This document shows, piece after piece, positions 46,699 to 56,315 of a DNA stretch of 64,000 nt. The DNA lies in the NCBI GenBank assembly GCA_965204925.1, contig OZ242021.1, forward strand, positions 682,001 through 746,000, written 5' to 3'. This stretch comes from G963663315 sp965204925 (GTDB lineage: Bacteria; Pseudomonadota; Gammaproteobacteria; Arenicellales; Poriferihabitantaceae). The position numbers and the translations under genes were made by a program. The stretch's first letter is position 1. Every line of letters begins with the position of its first letter. Under the pieces are notes generated by a model, which worked only from the letters and a program-made list of their open reading frames with translations, had not been told where the DNA came from and made no database searches.

Positions 46699-47853
46699 AT
46701 GAAAATATCTGAACGAATGTCCGTTCATGGGGGCGCGATTCTGTCCGCCACAGTCCTGTTGATGGCAAGCTCCACCACTTCAGCCGACTGGCAACTTAAT
46801 CTGACCGAAGGAGTCACGGAAATAAGCCAGAAGGTGTTCGACATGCACATGATGGTTCTGTGGATATGCTTCTGGATTGGGGTCGTGGTGTTTGGCGCAA
46901 TGGCCGTCAGTATCATCAGACACCGCAAGTCGAGAGGAGTCGCTCCCGCCACTTTCCACGACAGCATGACGGCGGAGATTGCCTGGACGGTCGTGCCTTT
47001 TATCATCCTGGTCGTGATGGCCGTTCCCGCGGCAAAAACCCTGATCTTGATGGAGCAAACGGAGGATGCTGAAATCACGATTAAAGTGACCGGCCACCAG
47101 TGGAAATGGGAGTACGAATACCTGGATTCCGGCATCCGCTTTATCAGCAACCTGCATGCGGACAGCCGCGAAGCGGCGCAGCTGGACTCCGGCATTGACC
47201 CGGCCAGCGTTGAAAACTACCTGCTGGAAACCGACCGGCACGTGGTATTGCCGGTCGGCAAAAAAGTACGCATCCTGCTGACCGCAAGCGACGTCCTGCA
47301 CGCCTGGTGGTTGCCTGCATTCGCCATTAAAAAGGATGCGATTCCGGGCTTCATCAATGAAATGTGGATGATTATTGATGAAGAAGGCATTTATCGGGGG
47401 CAGTGCGCCGAGCTATGCGGCCGCGACCACGGCTTCATGCCGATTGTGGTCGATGCAAGATCACAAGGCGATTATGACGCCTGGGTAACGGCGCAACTGG
47501 CCGAGGCCGAAGCGGTGGCAAGCTCTGCGGAGCGCGAATGGAGCATGGAAGAGCTGATGGCAAGAGGGGAAGGAGTTTACGGAACTTACTGCGTTGCCTG
47601 TCACCAGGCCAATGGCCAGGGCATTGCGGGAGCATTCCCTTCACTGGTCGGCGCCCCGATGATGCTTGAGGATATTGAGGGCCACATTGATATAGTCCTG
47701 AATGGCAAGCCCGGCACCGCGATGCAGGCCTTTTCCACCCAGCTCAATGACGCTGACCTGGCTGCGGTCGTCACCTATGAACGAAATGCGTGGGGCAACG
47801 ATACCGGAGATGTCGTGCAGCCGTTGACGATTAAAAACCTGCGCGTCAACTAG
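46699..47853 (+). CDS. coxB: Cytochrome c oxidase subunit II with fused cytochrome c
   Basis: Electron entry subunit of a caa3-type oxidase, 384 residues. Signal peptide, two membrane helices (about 50-75 and 95-118), then the CuA domain with His201 and the ligand loop CAELCGRDHGFM (236-247). A C-terminal cytochrome c domain adds the heme site CVACH (298-302). It is followed by coxA with 47 nt between. Two TATAAT words upstream near 46520 and 46530 are promoter candidates without a clear -35. Confidence 0.95.
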   Translation: MKISERMSVHGGAILSATVLLMASSTTSADWQLNLTEGVTEISQKVFDMHMMVLWICFWIGVVVFGAMAVSIIRHRKSRGVAPATFHDSMTAEIAWTVVPFIILVVMAVPAAKTLILMEQTEDAEITIKVTGHQWKWEYEYLDSGIRFISNLHADSREAAQLDSGIDPASVENYLLETDRHVVLPVGKKVRILLTASDVLHAWWLPAFAIKKDAIPGFINEMWMIIDEEGIYRGQCAELCGRDHGFMPIVVDARSQGDYDAWVTAQLAEAEAVASSAEREWSMEELMARGEGVYGTYCVACHQANGQGIAGAFPSLVGAPMMLEDIEGHIDIVLNGKPGTAMQAFSTQLNDADLAAVVTYERNAWGNDTGDVVQPLTIKNLRVN

Positions 47854-47900
47854 TCCACGCAATCCTCACCTACGAGAACAGATACCGGGGAACAGTAAAG

Positions 47901-49484
47901 ATGAACGCATACGCGACTACCGCCCACGATGACCACGACCACCACGGCCCGGCGCCCGGGCTGATGCGCTGGGTGACAACCACCAATCACAAGGATATCG
48001 GAACACTTTATCTGTGGTTTTCGCTGATCATGTTTTTTATCGGCGGCGCCATGGCGCTGGTGATTCGAACCGAACTGTTTCAGCCCGGATTGCAGGTCGT
48101 GGACCCGCATTTCTTTAACCAGATGACGACGTTGCATGCGCTGGTCATGATTTTTGGTGTAGTGATGCCGGCATTCGTCGGACTGGCCAACTGGATGCTG
48201 CCAATGATGGTCGGAGCGCCGGATATGGCGCTGCCGAGGATGAATAACTGGAGTTTCTGGATACTGCCTTTCGGATTCGGCCTGATGCTTGCCACATTAT
48301 TCATGGAAGGCGGCGGACCGGCGGCAGGCTGGACCCTGTATCCACCCCTGTCACTGCAAACCGGAAACGCCTTCCCGTATCTGATTTTTTCCATCCATCT
48401 GCTGGGCGTATCCTCGATCATGGGCGCCATCAACATCATTGCCACGATCATGAACCTGAGGGCGCCGGGCATGACATACATGAAAATGCCCCTGTTCGTC
48501 TGGACCTGGTTCATTACCGCCTACCTGCTGATTGCAGTGATGCCGGTGCTGGCGGGCGCCGTAACCATGTTGCTGACGGACAAATACTTCGGCACCAGTT
48601 TCTTTAACGCGGCCGGCGGCGGTGACCCGGTCATGTTCCAGCATATCTTCTGGTTCTTCGGACATCCGGAGGTCTATATACTGATCCTGCCGGCGTTCGG
48701 CCTCGTTTCCGAAATCATTCCGACCTTCTCGCGCAAGCGCCTGTTCGGGTACACTTCCATGGTTTATGCGACCGCGTCCATTGCATTCCTGTCCTTCATC
48801 GTGTGGGCGCACCACATGTTCACCGTGGGCATGCCGCTGGTCGGAGAACTGTTCTTCATGTTCACCACGATGCTGATTGCGGTGCCGACCGGAGTCAAGG
48901 TGTTTAACTGGGTGTCGACGATGTGGCGAGGCGCAATGACGTTCGAGACGCCGATGCTGTTTGCGCTGGGCTTCGTGATCATGTTCACGATCGGCGGATT
49001 CTCGGGCCTGATGCTGGCCATGACACCGATTGATTTCCAGTACCATGACACCTATTTTGTCGTAGCCCACTTCCATTATGTACTGGTTCCGGGCGCAATC
49101 TTCGGCATCATAGGAGGGGTTTATTACTGGCTGCCCAAGTGGACCGGTCACATGTACGACGAACGGCTTGGCAAGACGCATTTCTGGCTATCCACCATTT
49201 TTGTCAACATCCTGTTCTTCCCGATGCACTTTGTCGGACTTGCCGGCATGCCGCGGCGTATCCCCGACTATGCGGTGCAGTTTACCGATTTCAACCAGAT
49301 CGCCACGATCGGCGCATTCGGTTTCGGCTTTGCGCAGATCCTGTTGCTGGTGGTTGTAGTCAAGTGTATCCTCGGCGGCAAAAAAGCCACGGATCAGGTC
49401 TGGGAGGGAGCGCATGGACTGGAGTGGAGTGTCAGTTCACCCCCGCCATACCACACTTTCGACCCGCAACCGGTCGTCCGGTAA
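47901..49484 (+). CDS. coxA: Cytochrome c oxidase subunit I
   Basis: Catalytic heme a/a3-CuB subunit, 527 residues and 12 membrane helices. Visible signatures are WFFGHPEVYILILPAFG (CuB His and proton-path Glu), HHMFTVGM, the K-path TGVKVFNW and HDTYFVVAHFHYVL (heme ligands). It has the D- and K-channel pattern of A-type heme-copper oxidases. First base after coxB by 47 nt, in the same operon. Confidence 0.97.
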   Translation: MNAYATTAHDDHDHHGPAPGLMRWVTTTNHKDIGTLYLWFSLIMFFIGGAMALVIRTELFQPGLQVVDPHFFNQMTTLHALVMIFGVVMPAFVGLANWMLPMMVGAPDMALPRMNNWSFWILPFGFGLMLATLFMEGGGPAAGWTLYPPLSLQTGNAFPYLIFSIHLLGVSSIMGAINIIATIMNLRAPGMTYMKMPLFVWTWFITAYLLIAVMPVLAGAVTMLLTDKYFGTSFFNAAGGGDPVMFQHIFWFFGHPEVYILILPAFGLVSEIIPTFSRKRLFGYTSMVYATASIAFLSFIVWAHHMFTVGMPLVGELFFMFTTMLIAVPTGVKVFNWVSTMWRGAMTFETPMLFALGFVIMFTIGGFSGLMLAMTPIDFQYHDTYFVVAHFHYVLVPGAIFGIIGGVYYWLPKWTGHMYDERLGKTHFWLSTIFVNILFFPMHFVGLAGMPRRIPDYAVQFTDFNQIATIGAFGFGFAQILLLVVVVKCILGGKKATDQVWEGAHGLEWSVSSPPPYHTFDPQPVVR

Positions 49485-49521
49485 GGTACGCCGGAGGCCA
49501 GGCGCCATGGGGCGCTCCACC

Positions 49522-49617
49522 ATGAGAAATGTCAGGACAACGGTAATCCTGTTATTTGCCGTCGCCTGCCTGATTTATTTCGGCTTTATTTTTCTTGCCG
49601 GAACAGGCCGCCTGTAA
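49522..49617 (+). CDS. 31-residue single-helix membrane peptide of the cox operon
   Basis: A tiny frame starting MRNVRTTVILLFAVACLIYF with one membrane helix and a short C-terminal tail. It sits between coxA and ctaG, and its stop overlaps the ctaG start (TAATGA). Position, coupling and topology suggest an oxidase-associated microprotein, as seen in the cox clusters of other proteobacteria. No homologue can be named from sequence alone. Confidence 0.6.
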   Translation: MRNVRTTVILLFAVACLIYFGFIFLAGTGRL

Positions 49618-50141
49618 TGAAGAAAAAAACCAATATACGACATCTGTTCCTGATCCCGCTTGCAATGTTCGGTTTCGGTTATCTGATGGTACCGATTTAT
49701 GATGTGTTCTGCGACCTGACCGGACTGAACGGGAAAACCGGCCGCACCAGCGAAGCCCGGGCGAATACCCTGAAGGTGGATACGGAACGGCTGGTCAAGG
49801 TCGAGTTTGTGAGTTCGGTGAACCTCGGGGCGCCATGGGATTTCCGCCCCGAGGTCAAAAAGATGACGGTCAATCCGGGGCGCCAATATACAACGCAATA
49901 CATTGCCACCAACCAGCGTGACTATGCCATGGTCGGTCAGGCGGTGCCGAGCGTCGCGCCAGCGAAGGCGGCAACCCACTTCAACAAGATCGAATGTTTT
50001 TGCTTCAACCAGCAGACATTCGGGGGCAACGAGCAGAAGCGCATGCCGATCACTTTCGTAGTCGATCCGGCGTTACCGGCAGATATCGGTACGGTGACGC
50101 TTTCCTATACTTTTTTCGATATAAACAGTCGAATCAACTAA
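49617..50141 (+). CDS. ctaG: Cytochrome c oxidase assembly protein CtaG/Cox11
   Basis: CuB copper chaperone, 174 residues. An N-terminal membrane helix precedes the periplasmic domain, with VPIYDVFCDLTGLNGKTG and the copper-binding IECFCFNQQTF motif. Overlaps the microprotein stop by one base and is followed by coxC after 15 nt. Confidence 0.95.
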   Translation: MKKKTNIRHLFLIPLAMFGFGYLMVPIYDVFCDLTGLNGKTGRTSEARANTLKVDTERLVKVEFVSSVNLGAPWDFRPEVKKMTVNPGRQYTTQYIATNQRDYAMVGQAVPSVAPAKAATHFNKIECFCFNQQTFGGNEQKRMPITFVVDPALPADIGTVTLSYTFFDINSRIN

Positions 50142-50156
50142 ATATCATACAGAGGC

Positions 50157-51029
50157 ATGACTATGTCAGAGACAGTGCGCGGTTCCTACTATGTTCCGGA
50201 AGCGGCAAAGTGGCCGATTGTCGGTTCCATTGCGCTCACCCTGATGGTGAGCGGGTTTGCGGCTTATCTGAACGGCAGCGGGGTCGGACTGAAATTCACC
50301 GTGGCCGGGTTTGCGCTTTTCGTCGTGATGCTGTTCGGCTGGTTCGGCGCCGTAATTCACGAGAGTGAGTCCGGCGTTTACAAATCCTGGGAAGATACCT
50401 CTTTTCGCATGGGCATGGTCTGGTTCATTTTTTCTGAAGTGATGTTTTTTGCGGCATTTTTCGGGGCCTTGTACTATGCCCGGCAACTCTCCGTTCCCTG
50501 GCTGCTGGGCGAGGGTTCGGGAGCCTCCACGCATACCTTTCTATGGAGCGACTACCAGGAAATCTGGCCGACCAATGGACCCGGGGACCTTGGCGGAAGC
50601 GACTTCCATATGGGCTGGTGGCCGTTGCCATTCATCAATACGGTGATCCTGCTGACCTCCGGCCTGACCGTGACCTGGGCGCACCACGCAATCAAGAAAC
50701 AGCAGCGGGCACAAATCGTGATCGGCCTGTTGCTGACAGTGACCCTGGGCTTCCTGTTCGTTTATTTACAGGGTGTGGAGTATATCGAAGCGTACCATGA
50801 AGGCATGAAGCTGAGCAGCGGCATCTACGGTTCGACCTTTTTCATGCTGACCGGATTCCACGGCATGCACGTGACGCTCGGCGCCATCATGCTGACTGTC
50901 ATGCTGTTTCGCGCGCTCAAAGGGCATTTCAGCGCAGAGCGTCATTTTGCGTTCGAGGCGACGGCATGGTACTGGCACTTTGTCGATGTGGTCTGGCTGG
51001 GGCTGTTCATTTTTGTCTACATCCTGTAA
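50157..51029 (+). CDS. coxC: Cytochrome c oxidase subunit III
   Basis: Seven-helix structural subunit, 290 residues. It shows MGMVWFIFSEVMFFAAFFGALYY and the ending GFHGMHVTLGA ... FEATAWYWHFVDVVWLGLFIFVYIL, all typical of CoxC. It is the last plus-strand gene before the divergent DUF2909 gene. Confidence 0.96.
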   Translation: MTMSETVRGSYYVPEAAKWPIVGSIALTLMVSGFAAYLNGSGVGLKFTVAGFALFVVMLFGWFGAVIHESESGVYKSWEDTSFRMGMVWFIFSEVMFFAAFFGALYYARQLSVPWLLGEGSGASTHTFLWSDYQEIWPTNGPGDLGGSDFHMGWWPLPFINTVILLTSGLTVTWAHHAIKKQQRAQIVIGLLLTVTLGFLFVYLQGVEYIEAYHEGMKLSSGIYGSTFFMLTGFHGMHVTLGAIMLTVMLFRALKGHFSAERHFAFEATAWYWHFVDVVWLGLFIFVYIL

Positions 51030-51062
51030 ATATCCCGGACAGACATTCTCTTGCGGGATTCG

Positions 51063-51272
51063 CTACCGCCCGAAACCATGCGGGGTTACCCAGCCCATTT
51101 CAGCGCCCAGTATCAAAAGCGTCATGATAAACAGTGACAACCCGACCCGGACGAACAACGATTTGACAACCCGGGTGGAAGCGGACGGGTCTTTTATCAT
51201 GTAATAAAATGCGGTGAACAGGCTGACGATGACGAACAGTAACAGGGCAACCAGTATAATTTTGAAAAACAT
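51063..51272 (-). CDS. DUF2909 small twin-helix membrane protein
   Basis: A 69-residue protein with two membrane helices (MFFKIILVALLLFVIVSLFTAF, then SLFIMTLLILGAEMGW) joined by YYMIKDPSASTRVVKSLFVRVG. It matches DUF2909 proteins, which lie between coxC and surf1 on the opposite strand in Pseudomonas and relatives, exactly as here. A role in oxidase assembly is inferred only from this conserved position. Confidence 0.8.
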   Translation of the reverse strand: MFFKIILVALLLFVIVSLFTAFYYMIKDPSASTRVVKSLFVRVGLSLFIMTLLILGAEMGWVTPHGFGR

Positions 51273-51317
51273 GTCGGGAAACGATGCGGCGTGGCAGATT
51301 GCCATATCATCACGAAA

Positions 51318-52049
51318 ATGAACAAAAAGCCAGCAAAAGCGATCATTTTTATCCTCTATTTTACCGGGCTGGGCGTCCTTGTTGCGCTGGGAGGCTGGCA
51401 ACTCGCTCGCGCACTTGAAAAACACGCCATCGACCGGCAAATCGCAGCCGGGGAAGGAGGGCGCATCAGGCTGGACCGCTCCAGGGAGGACTGGCAGACT
51501 CTGAACTATCAACAGGTTGAACTGAACGGAAAATGGTTGCAGGAGCGAGTGTTCCTGATGGAAAACCGCGTTTACAATGGAATGGTCGGACATGAATTAT
51601 GGGTACCGTTCATGCTGGGAAAGGATCAGACGGTGATACTGATCAACCTCGGTTGGAGCGCCGCCGCAAAGACTCTGCCGGAGGCGGGAACGGGCGCCGG
51701 CAACGTCACGGTCAGCGGGCAGTTGACGATCCCCGAAAGCGGATTTACCCTGGGTCCGGCATTCACCGATCAATCAGCCTGGCCGCGGCGCATCCAGTAT
51801 TTCGACCGCAACGGGCTGGCGCAAGCCCTCGGCTTCGACATCGCTCCCGCTGTCCTCGTCATTGCCCCCGGGGAACGTCAGTCGTTGACCAGGATCTGGA
51901 AGCCTTATACGATGAATGCGACCCGTCACATCGGCTACGCCGTGCAATGGTGGGGGCTGGCTGTAGCGTTGATCGTTTTCGGCATGATCTGGATGAAAAA
52001 CAGCCGTACACAGCAACCCTCATCACCGGTCAAAAGCAGTGCAACCTGA
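51318..52049 (+). CDS. SURF1-like oxidase assembly protein
   Basis: A 243-residue protein with one helix at each end (about 8-28 and 210-230) and a periplasmic domain. The SURF1 pattern is present: GGWQLARALEKHAI, LENRVYNG-like and GHELWVPF, and a final HIGYAVQWWGLAVALIVF. It assists heme a insertion into CoxA. ATG 51318 is chosen over GTG 51291. Confidence 0.9.
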   Translation: MNKKPAKAIIFILYFTGLGVLVALGGWQLARALEKHAIDRQIAAGEGGRIRLDRSREDWQTLNYQQVELNGKWLQERVFLMENRVYNGMVGHELWVPFMLGKDQTVILINLGWSAAAKTLPEAGTGAGNVTVSGQLTIPESGFTLGPAFTDQSAWPRRIQYFDRNGLAQALGFDIAPAVLVIAPGERQSLTRIWKPYTMNATRHIGYAVQWWGLAVALIVFGMIWMKNSRTQQPSSPVKSSAT

Positions 52050-52650
52050 CCCGGGGAAACCGGCTGTACTGGTATCAAGACTGAAACTGGCGCTGGTTAT
52101 CTCGGTCTTTGCGGGGCCTCTGCTGGCTGCGTTCATCTGGTACTACGGATTCGATGCTGACCGCGCCCCGGCAGGCCAATCCAATCATGCGCTCCTGATC
52201 GAGCCTGCCGTGCCGCTCGCGGCATTCGAAAACCTGCGTTATGATCAGCGTCCGGCCAACCTGGAGTCACTGCAGAAATTCTGGACTGTCGTGCATCTGG
52301 TCAAACAGCCCTGCGACGATGACTGCCGGAAATCACTGTACAATACCCGCCAGACACGCATCGCTGTCGGCAAGGACGGCAACCGGGTGCAGCGCTATCT
52401 GATCTTGCAGAACGAGGATTTGCTGGCTCAGCTACAGGCCGGACATGCAGATGCCAGCTTCCTGATTGATTCAGATCGGGGGCTGGGAAGTCAGGTCCGG
52501 GCCATCTTCAGAGAGAACGGCCTCGGCGCCGATGACGCTATTGTGATCGACCCGCTGGGTAATGCCATGATGGCCGTCCCCGCCGACCTGGATCCGCGTT
52601 TATTTCTGAAAGACCTGAAAAAACTGCTCAAAATCTCTCGCATCGGCTGA
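52039..52650 (+). CDS. Membrane-anchored cox-cluster protein of unknown function
   Basis: A 203-residue protein with one N-terminal helix (about 15-37) and a periplasmic thioredoxin-like region. QKFWTVVHLVKQPCDDDCRKSLYN has a C-x(3)-C pair in the place of the SCO copper motif. It corresponds to the gene that follows surf1 in Pseudomonas. Copper or redox help to the oxidase is inferred. Starts with GTG inside the surf1 end. Confidence 0.7.
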   Translation: MQPDPGKPAVLVSRLKLALVISVFAGPLLAAFIWYYGFDADRAPAGQSNHALLIEPAVPLAAFENLRYDQRPANLESLQKFWTVVHLVKQPCDDDCRKSLYNTRQTRIAVGKDGNRVQRYLILQNEDLLAQLQAGHADASFLIDSDRGLGSQVRAIFRENGLGADDAIVIDPLGNAMMAVPADLDPRLFLKDLKKLLKISRIG

Positions 52651-52655
52651 TCGAA

Positions 52656-54071
52656 ATGAGTAAGCCCAACAAGTTATGGGGCGGACGCTTCGAGGCGCCC
52701 ACCAGTTCGTTGATGGAAAAATATTCACAATCCATCCGCTTTGACCACCGCCTGTATGAGCAGGATATCGCCGGGTCGATCGCTCATGCGAGAATGTTGG
52801 CCAAACAGAACATCATCTCCCGCTCCGACTTCGACCGGATCAGTAATGGTCTTGAAGAGATTCGCCTGGAAATAGAGAACGGGCAATTCAACTGGCGGGA
52901 AAGTCTCGAAGATGTCCATTTGAATATCGAATCGGCGTTGACAGCGCGCATTGGCGAAGCCGGCAAAAAGCTCCATACCGGACGCAGCAGAAATGACCAG
53001 ATTGCGACTGACATGCGCCTCTATCTGCGGCGGGAACTGGACCGCATCTGTGAGCGACTGACCCGCTTCCAGTATACGCTGGTTGAACTGGCCGGCAAGG
53101 AAACCGAAACAATCATGCCCGGCTATACCCACATGCAATGCGCCCAACCGGTTGTTTTCGGGCATCACGTTCTGGCATGGAACGCCATGTTCCAGCGCGA
53201 CTTTGAACGGTTGCGCGAATGCAGGCGCCGCATCAATGTCTGTCCGCTCGGCAGCGCCGCGCTGGCCGGAACGGGATTCCCGATCGACCGGGAAATGACC
53301 GCCCGCGAGCTTGGTTTCGACGACATTGCGGAAAACTCGCTGGATGCGGTTTCGGACCGCGATTTCATCGTCGAGTTTCTGGGGCACAGCGCCCTTTTGA
53401 TCGTGCACCTGTCCCGTATATCGGAAGAACTGGTATTGTGGTCCTCGGACGCCTTCGGCTTCGTCGATCCGGGTGACCCGTTCTGCACCGGGTCGAGCAT
53501 CATGCCGCAGAAAAAAAATCCCGATGTCGCGGAGTTGACTCGCGGCAAGAGCGGCCGCGTGATTGGCAACCTGGTAGCATTGCTGACTCTCATGAAAGGG
53601 CAGCCGCTCGCGTACAATCGGGATAATCAGGAAGACAAGGAACCCCTGTTCGATACGGTCGACACCCTGCTCGTATGCCTCGAGGTTTTCGCTGAAATGA
53701 TTCCACAGATGCACATAAACCGCGATGCCATGCTGCTTGCCGCGTCTCGTGGATATAGCGCCGCTACCGATCTTGCCGACTATCTGGTCAGCAAGAACAT
53801 GCCCTTTCGGGACGCGCATGAGATCGTGGGCAAGATCGTCAACCACGCCTTGCGCAAGGAACAGCCGCTGTCCGCTCTGAAACTCGACGAACTGAAGTCA
53901 TTCTGTAGTCTCATAGAGGAGGATGTATACCGCAGGCTGACTGTGCAAGGGTCGGTCAGGGCGCGCAGTCATGTCGGCGGTACCGCTCCCGCCAGGGTGC
54001 GCGAGCAGGTTGTAAAAGCGCGCGCATCGCTGGATGCAAGAGGAATTGCTTCAAAAGCAAATCCGCAATGA
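52656..54071 (+). CDS. argH: Argininosuccinate lyase
   Basis: Final step of arginine synthesis. The 471-residue chain carries LWGGRFEAPTS at the start, THMQCAQPV and the signature GSSIMPQKKNPDVAELTRGK with the catalytic Ser loop. Ends IASKANPQ and overlaps lptM by 4 nt (ATGA). Its 3' end is partly copied at 58.6 kb. Confidence 0.97.
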   Translation: MSKPNKLWGGRFEAPTSSLMEKYSQSIRFDHRLYEQDIAGSIAHARMLAKQNIISRSDFDRISNGLEEIRLEIENGQFNWRESLEDVHLNIESALTARIGEAGKKLHTGRSRNDQIATDMRLYLRRELDRICERLTRFQYTLVELAGKETETIMPGYTHMQCAQPVVFGHHVLAWNAMFQRDFERLRECRRRINVCPLGSAALAGTGFPIDREMTARELGFDDIAENSLDAVSDRDFIVEFLGHSALLIVHLSRISEELVLWSSDAFGFVDPGDPFCTGSSIMPQKKNPDVAELTRGKSGRVIGNLVALLTLMKGQPLAYNRDNQEDKEPLFDTVDTLLVCLEVFAEMIPQMHINRDAMLLAASRGYSAATDLADYLVSKNMPFRDAHEIVGKIVNHALRKEQPLSALKLDELKSFCSLIEEDVYRRLTVQGSVRARSHVGGTAPARVREQVVKARASLDARGIASKANPQ

Positions 54072-54271
54072 AAATATCGAAAAAAATACTCCTTGCGAGC
54101 CTGTCCGGTTGTTTATTCCTGAGCGCCTGTGGTCAGAAAGGGCCGCTGTACCTGCCTCCTGATCAACCGGACCAGGCCGTACAGGAACAGATTGATCGGA
54201 CAATTCATTTGCTCATTCAGACAGCAATCGGGAATTCAAAAATTTTGACAGATACCCGAACATTTTATTGA
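54068..54271 (+). CDS. lptM: LptM (YifL-like) lipoprotein, copy 1
   Basis: A small lipoprotein with signal peptide and lipobox LSAC (Cys21), then CGQKGPLYLPPDQPDQ, the signature of LptM. LptM helps LptD oxidation and assembly and is normally found between argH or cyaY and lysA or dapF. The C-terminal tail after DRTIH differs from copy 2. The difference looks like a deletion between the near-repeats GGACAATT and GGACATTT that are both still present in copy 2, so copy 2 appears closer to the original. Confidence 0.85.
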   Translation: MKISKKILLASLSGCLFLSACGQKGPLYLPPDQPDQAVQEQIDRTIHLLIQTAIGNSKILTDTRTFY

Positions 54272-54381
54272 TTTATGGTGTACAATTGACTTATCGTATG
54301 TAATTATAGTACAAATGCGGGTGTGTGGGGATCGTGGTTCTGATTTTCACTTAATTTTTCAACTCTTCTTGAGATAATTCC

Positions 54382-56067
54382 ATGAAATACACTGACAAAC
54401 TGATGTGGGCTCTGGTCGTTTCCCTGACTCTGTTATTGGCTGGCTGCGGAGGCAGTTCTTCCACGCCGATGGCGATGACCGAACTTGAGAAACTTCAAAA
54501 GAGAGCCATGGATGCAGCCGCCATGGCCAAGACGCAATCGGATGCGGCCAAGGCCTCATCGGATGCGGCGCAAGAAGCCGCCATGGGTTTGGTCGATATG
54601 CAGACCGGCAATCAGGCGGAGATGCACGCCGATGCGGCCAAAAAGGCGTATGAAGCAGCGCTGGCTGCCTATAACATGGCCAAGATGAAATCCGATGAGG
54701 CCAAGGCCGCGACGGATATAGTTGTGGCCGCACAGGCTGCGGGGGACGCCGAGGCGGAGAAAACCAAGGCCGAGACGCAGGCGGCCGCGGCCAAAAGGGC
54801 GGCTGACGCGGCAGCCGCCGCCACGGGGGGGCTGAGCTATGACAGCGAGAAGATGACCTACATGGTCGGCGACAAGTCGGTCCTGCTCGGCCCGATGAAC
54901 AACAGCACAGCTACAGTCGACGGCAAGTCGCAGACAACGCGCAGCGGCAAGCAATATGATTATCACTGGTCAGCGGCGCAAGTGGAAAGTAAAAGGGCTG
55001 CAAGTAGCGATGAAGTGCCCAAGCCGCAAATTGACACCAGGACGCATGGAAAATCAACCGCAGCAACCACTCCCACCGGCCCGATCATTTTATCAGTGTA
55101 CGGAAATTCGGTGAACCACGTTGGCCAGCAGATACATCTTGCCCACAAGTATATCGGCGCCAAGGCCGTGAACGGCTTCATCGACGCAGCCAGTGGCACT
55201 TCAGACCATAAAACCGCGTCCGACATAACCACCGCGCAACCCTACGGCAAGGTCACGGACAGCAGCAAGAAATACTCACTCGTGAAAGCGACGGGCGACT
55301 TCTACCATCTCGTCAGGAAAAAAAGTGAAACCACCAGCAATGCCCCCGATCAAGGGACGCTTGGTTCCGACAAGACCGCCAGATACCGGATCGCCACGGG
55401 CACGAAAAAGAACGACAATATCTTCTACTACGAGGTAGACGGCACGAAGAAGTGGCTGCGGCATGTTTCGACCGAAGGGACGACGGTCAAATACAAGCCC
55501 ATCAGCGTGGTCGAGAATGTCGAGGGCTTTTCGGTGGGGATGCCCTATCAGCATATAAACTTCGGCTTATGGTCCATGACCAAGAAGAAGGATGGGCAGG
55601 AAGACGAAACTATAGTAGACGACATGATCCGCGGCATCGGCTTCGTTCGCATACTGGAGGACGGCCAAAAGACCATGGACATGCCGACCGCCGGCACGGC
55701 AACCTATAATGGCCACCATATTCTGTGGCGACGGTCTCCCCACGCGCAAGGGAATGGCAAAGTTAATACCTCTATCTCCACAGCAACGGTGACGGCCAAC
55801 TTCGAATCAAGTGGCGTGACGGTCGCTTTGGGCGGTTTGGCCACTTTGGAGGGCAAGATCAACGGCGCCGACTTCTCGGGCGCCAAGGTCGTCTCCACGT
55901 CAGCGACCTGGTTGACCGCGACCACGGACGGCACCGGGTATACGGGCAAGTTCAATGGCTCCTTCTTCGGAGACATGGCGGCCGAGGTCGGTGGCGTGTA
56001 CGAAATCACCTCGGAGGAGCGCAAGAAAGGCGAGGCCTACGGAGCCTTCGGCGGCGCCAAGCAATAA
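54382..56067 (+). CDS. Surface lipoprotein B, TbpB-like barrel
   Basis: A 561-residue lipoprotein with signal peptide MKYTDKLMWALVVSL and lipobox LAGC (Cys22), an Ala/Lys-rich coiled stalk (about 32-150) and a C-terminal domain ending in GKFNGSFFGDMAAEVGGVYEI, a TbpB-like barrel pattern. The region after the Cys is GGSSSTPM with no G run, so it is not phase-variable in the way A and C are. It is followed by a strong terminator and then an NTPase gene. The short leader before the ATG (tttttcaactct) resembles those of A and C. Confidence 0.85.
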   Translation: MKYTDKLMWALVVSLTLLLAGCGGSSSTPMAMTELEKLQKRAMDAAAMAKTQSDAAKASSDAAQEAAMGLVDMQTGNQAEMHADAAKKAYEAALAAYNMAKMKSDEAKAATDIVVAAQAAGDAEAEKTKAETQAAAAKRAADAAAAATGGLSYDSEKMTYMVGDKSVLLGPMNNSTATVDGKSQTTRSGKQYDYHWSAAQVESKRAASSDEVPKPQIDTRTHGKSTAATTPTGPIILSVYGNSVNHVGQQIHLAHKYIGAKAVNGFIDAASGTSDHKTASDITTAQPYGKVTDSSKKYSLVKATGDFYHLVRKKSETTSNAPDQGTLGSDKTARYRIATGTKKNDNIFYYEVDGTKKWLRHVSTEGTTVKYKPISVVENVEGFSVGMPYQHINFGLWSMTKKKDGQEDETIVDDMIRGIGFVRILEDGQKTMDMPTAGTATYNGHHILWRRSPHAQGNGKVNTSISTATVTANFESSGVTVALGGLATLEGKINGADFSGAKVVSTSATWLTATTDGTGYTGKFNGSFFGDMAAEVGGVYEITSEERKKGEAYGAFGGAKQ

Positions 56068-56096
56068 CCCGCCCACGGTAGACCATTTTTCCTCAC

Positions 56097-56130
56097 GGGC
56101 GCGCGGTCTCCCCGGACCGCGCGCCCTTTT
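56097..56130 (+). terminator. Rho-independent terminator after lipoprotein B
   Basis: A perfect 12-bp stem, GGGCGCGCGGTC with GACCGCGCGCCC, and a short loop, followed by TTTTCCTT. A second copy follows the broken lipoprotein at 58574. Confidence 0.9.
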
Positions 56131-56182
56131 CCTTATCCCCAATCCTCACCGCAGGGCGGGGCTTCCCGCCCGCACACATCAC

Positions 56183-56218
56183 CCTTCCTTGAGGGGGAGT
56201 CGAAGAAGCCAAGCCGTT
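56183..56218 (+). repeat. Short dispersed repeat, copy 1
   Basis: The stretch ccttgaggg(g/a)gagtcgaagaag followed by (cc/tc)(a/g)agccgt recurs at 58912-58945, in both cases in front of an accessory-locus gene. It may be part of a longer worn element. Confidence 0.6.
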
Positions 56219-56315
56219 CGGCAAAGACTGATGCGGTGGGGAATGGGGGGTAAGAATCTGAATCTGGGCAATTCCTGACATTGTGCAGGCGAAGTGGCGG
56301 AGTACACTTGAAATC

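Noticed and set aside
54382..56067. Lipoprotein B as phase-variable
   Set aside because: No long homopolymer is present in its 5' coding part or leader.
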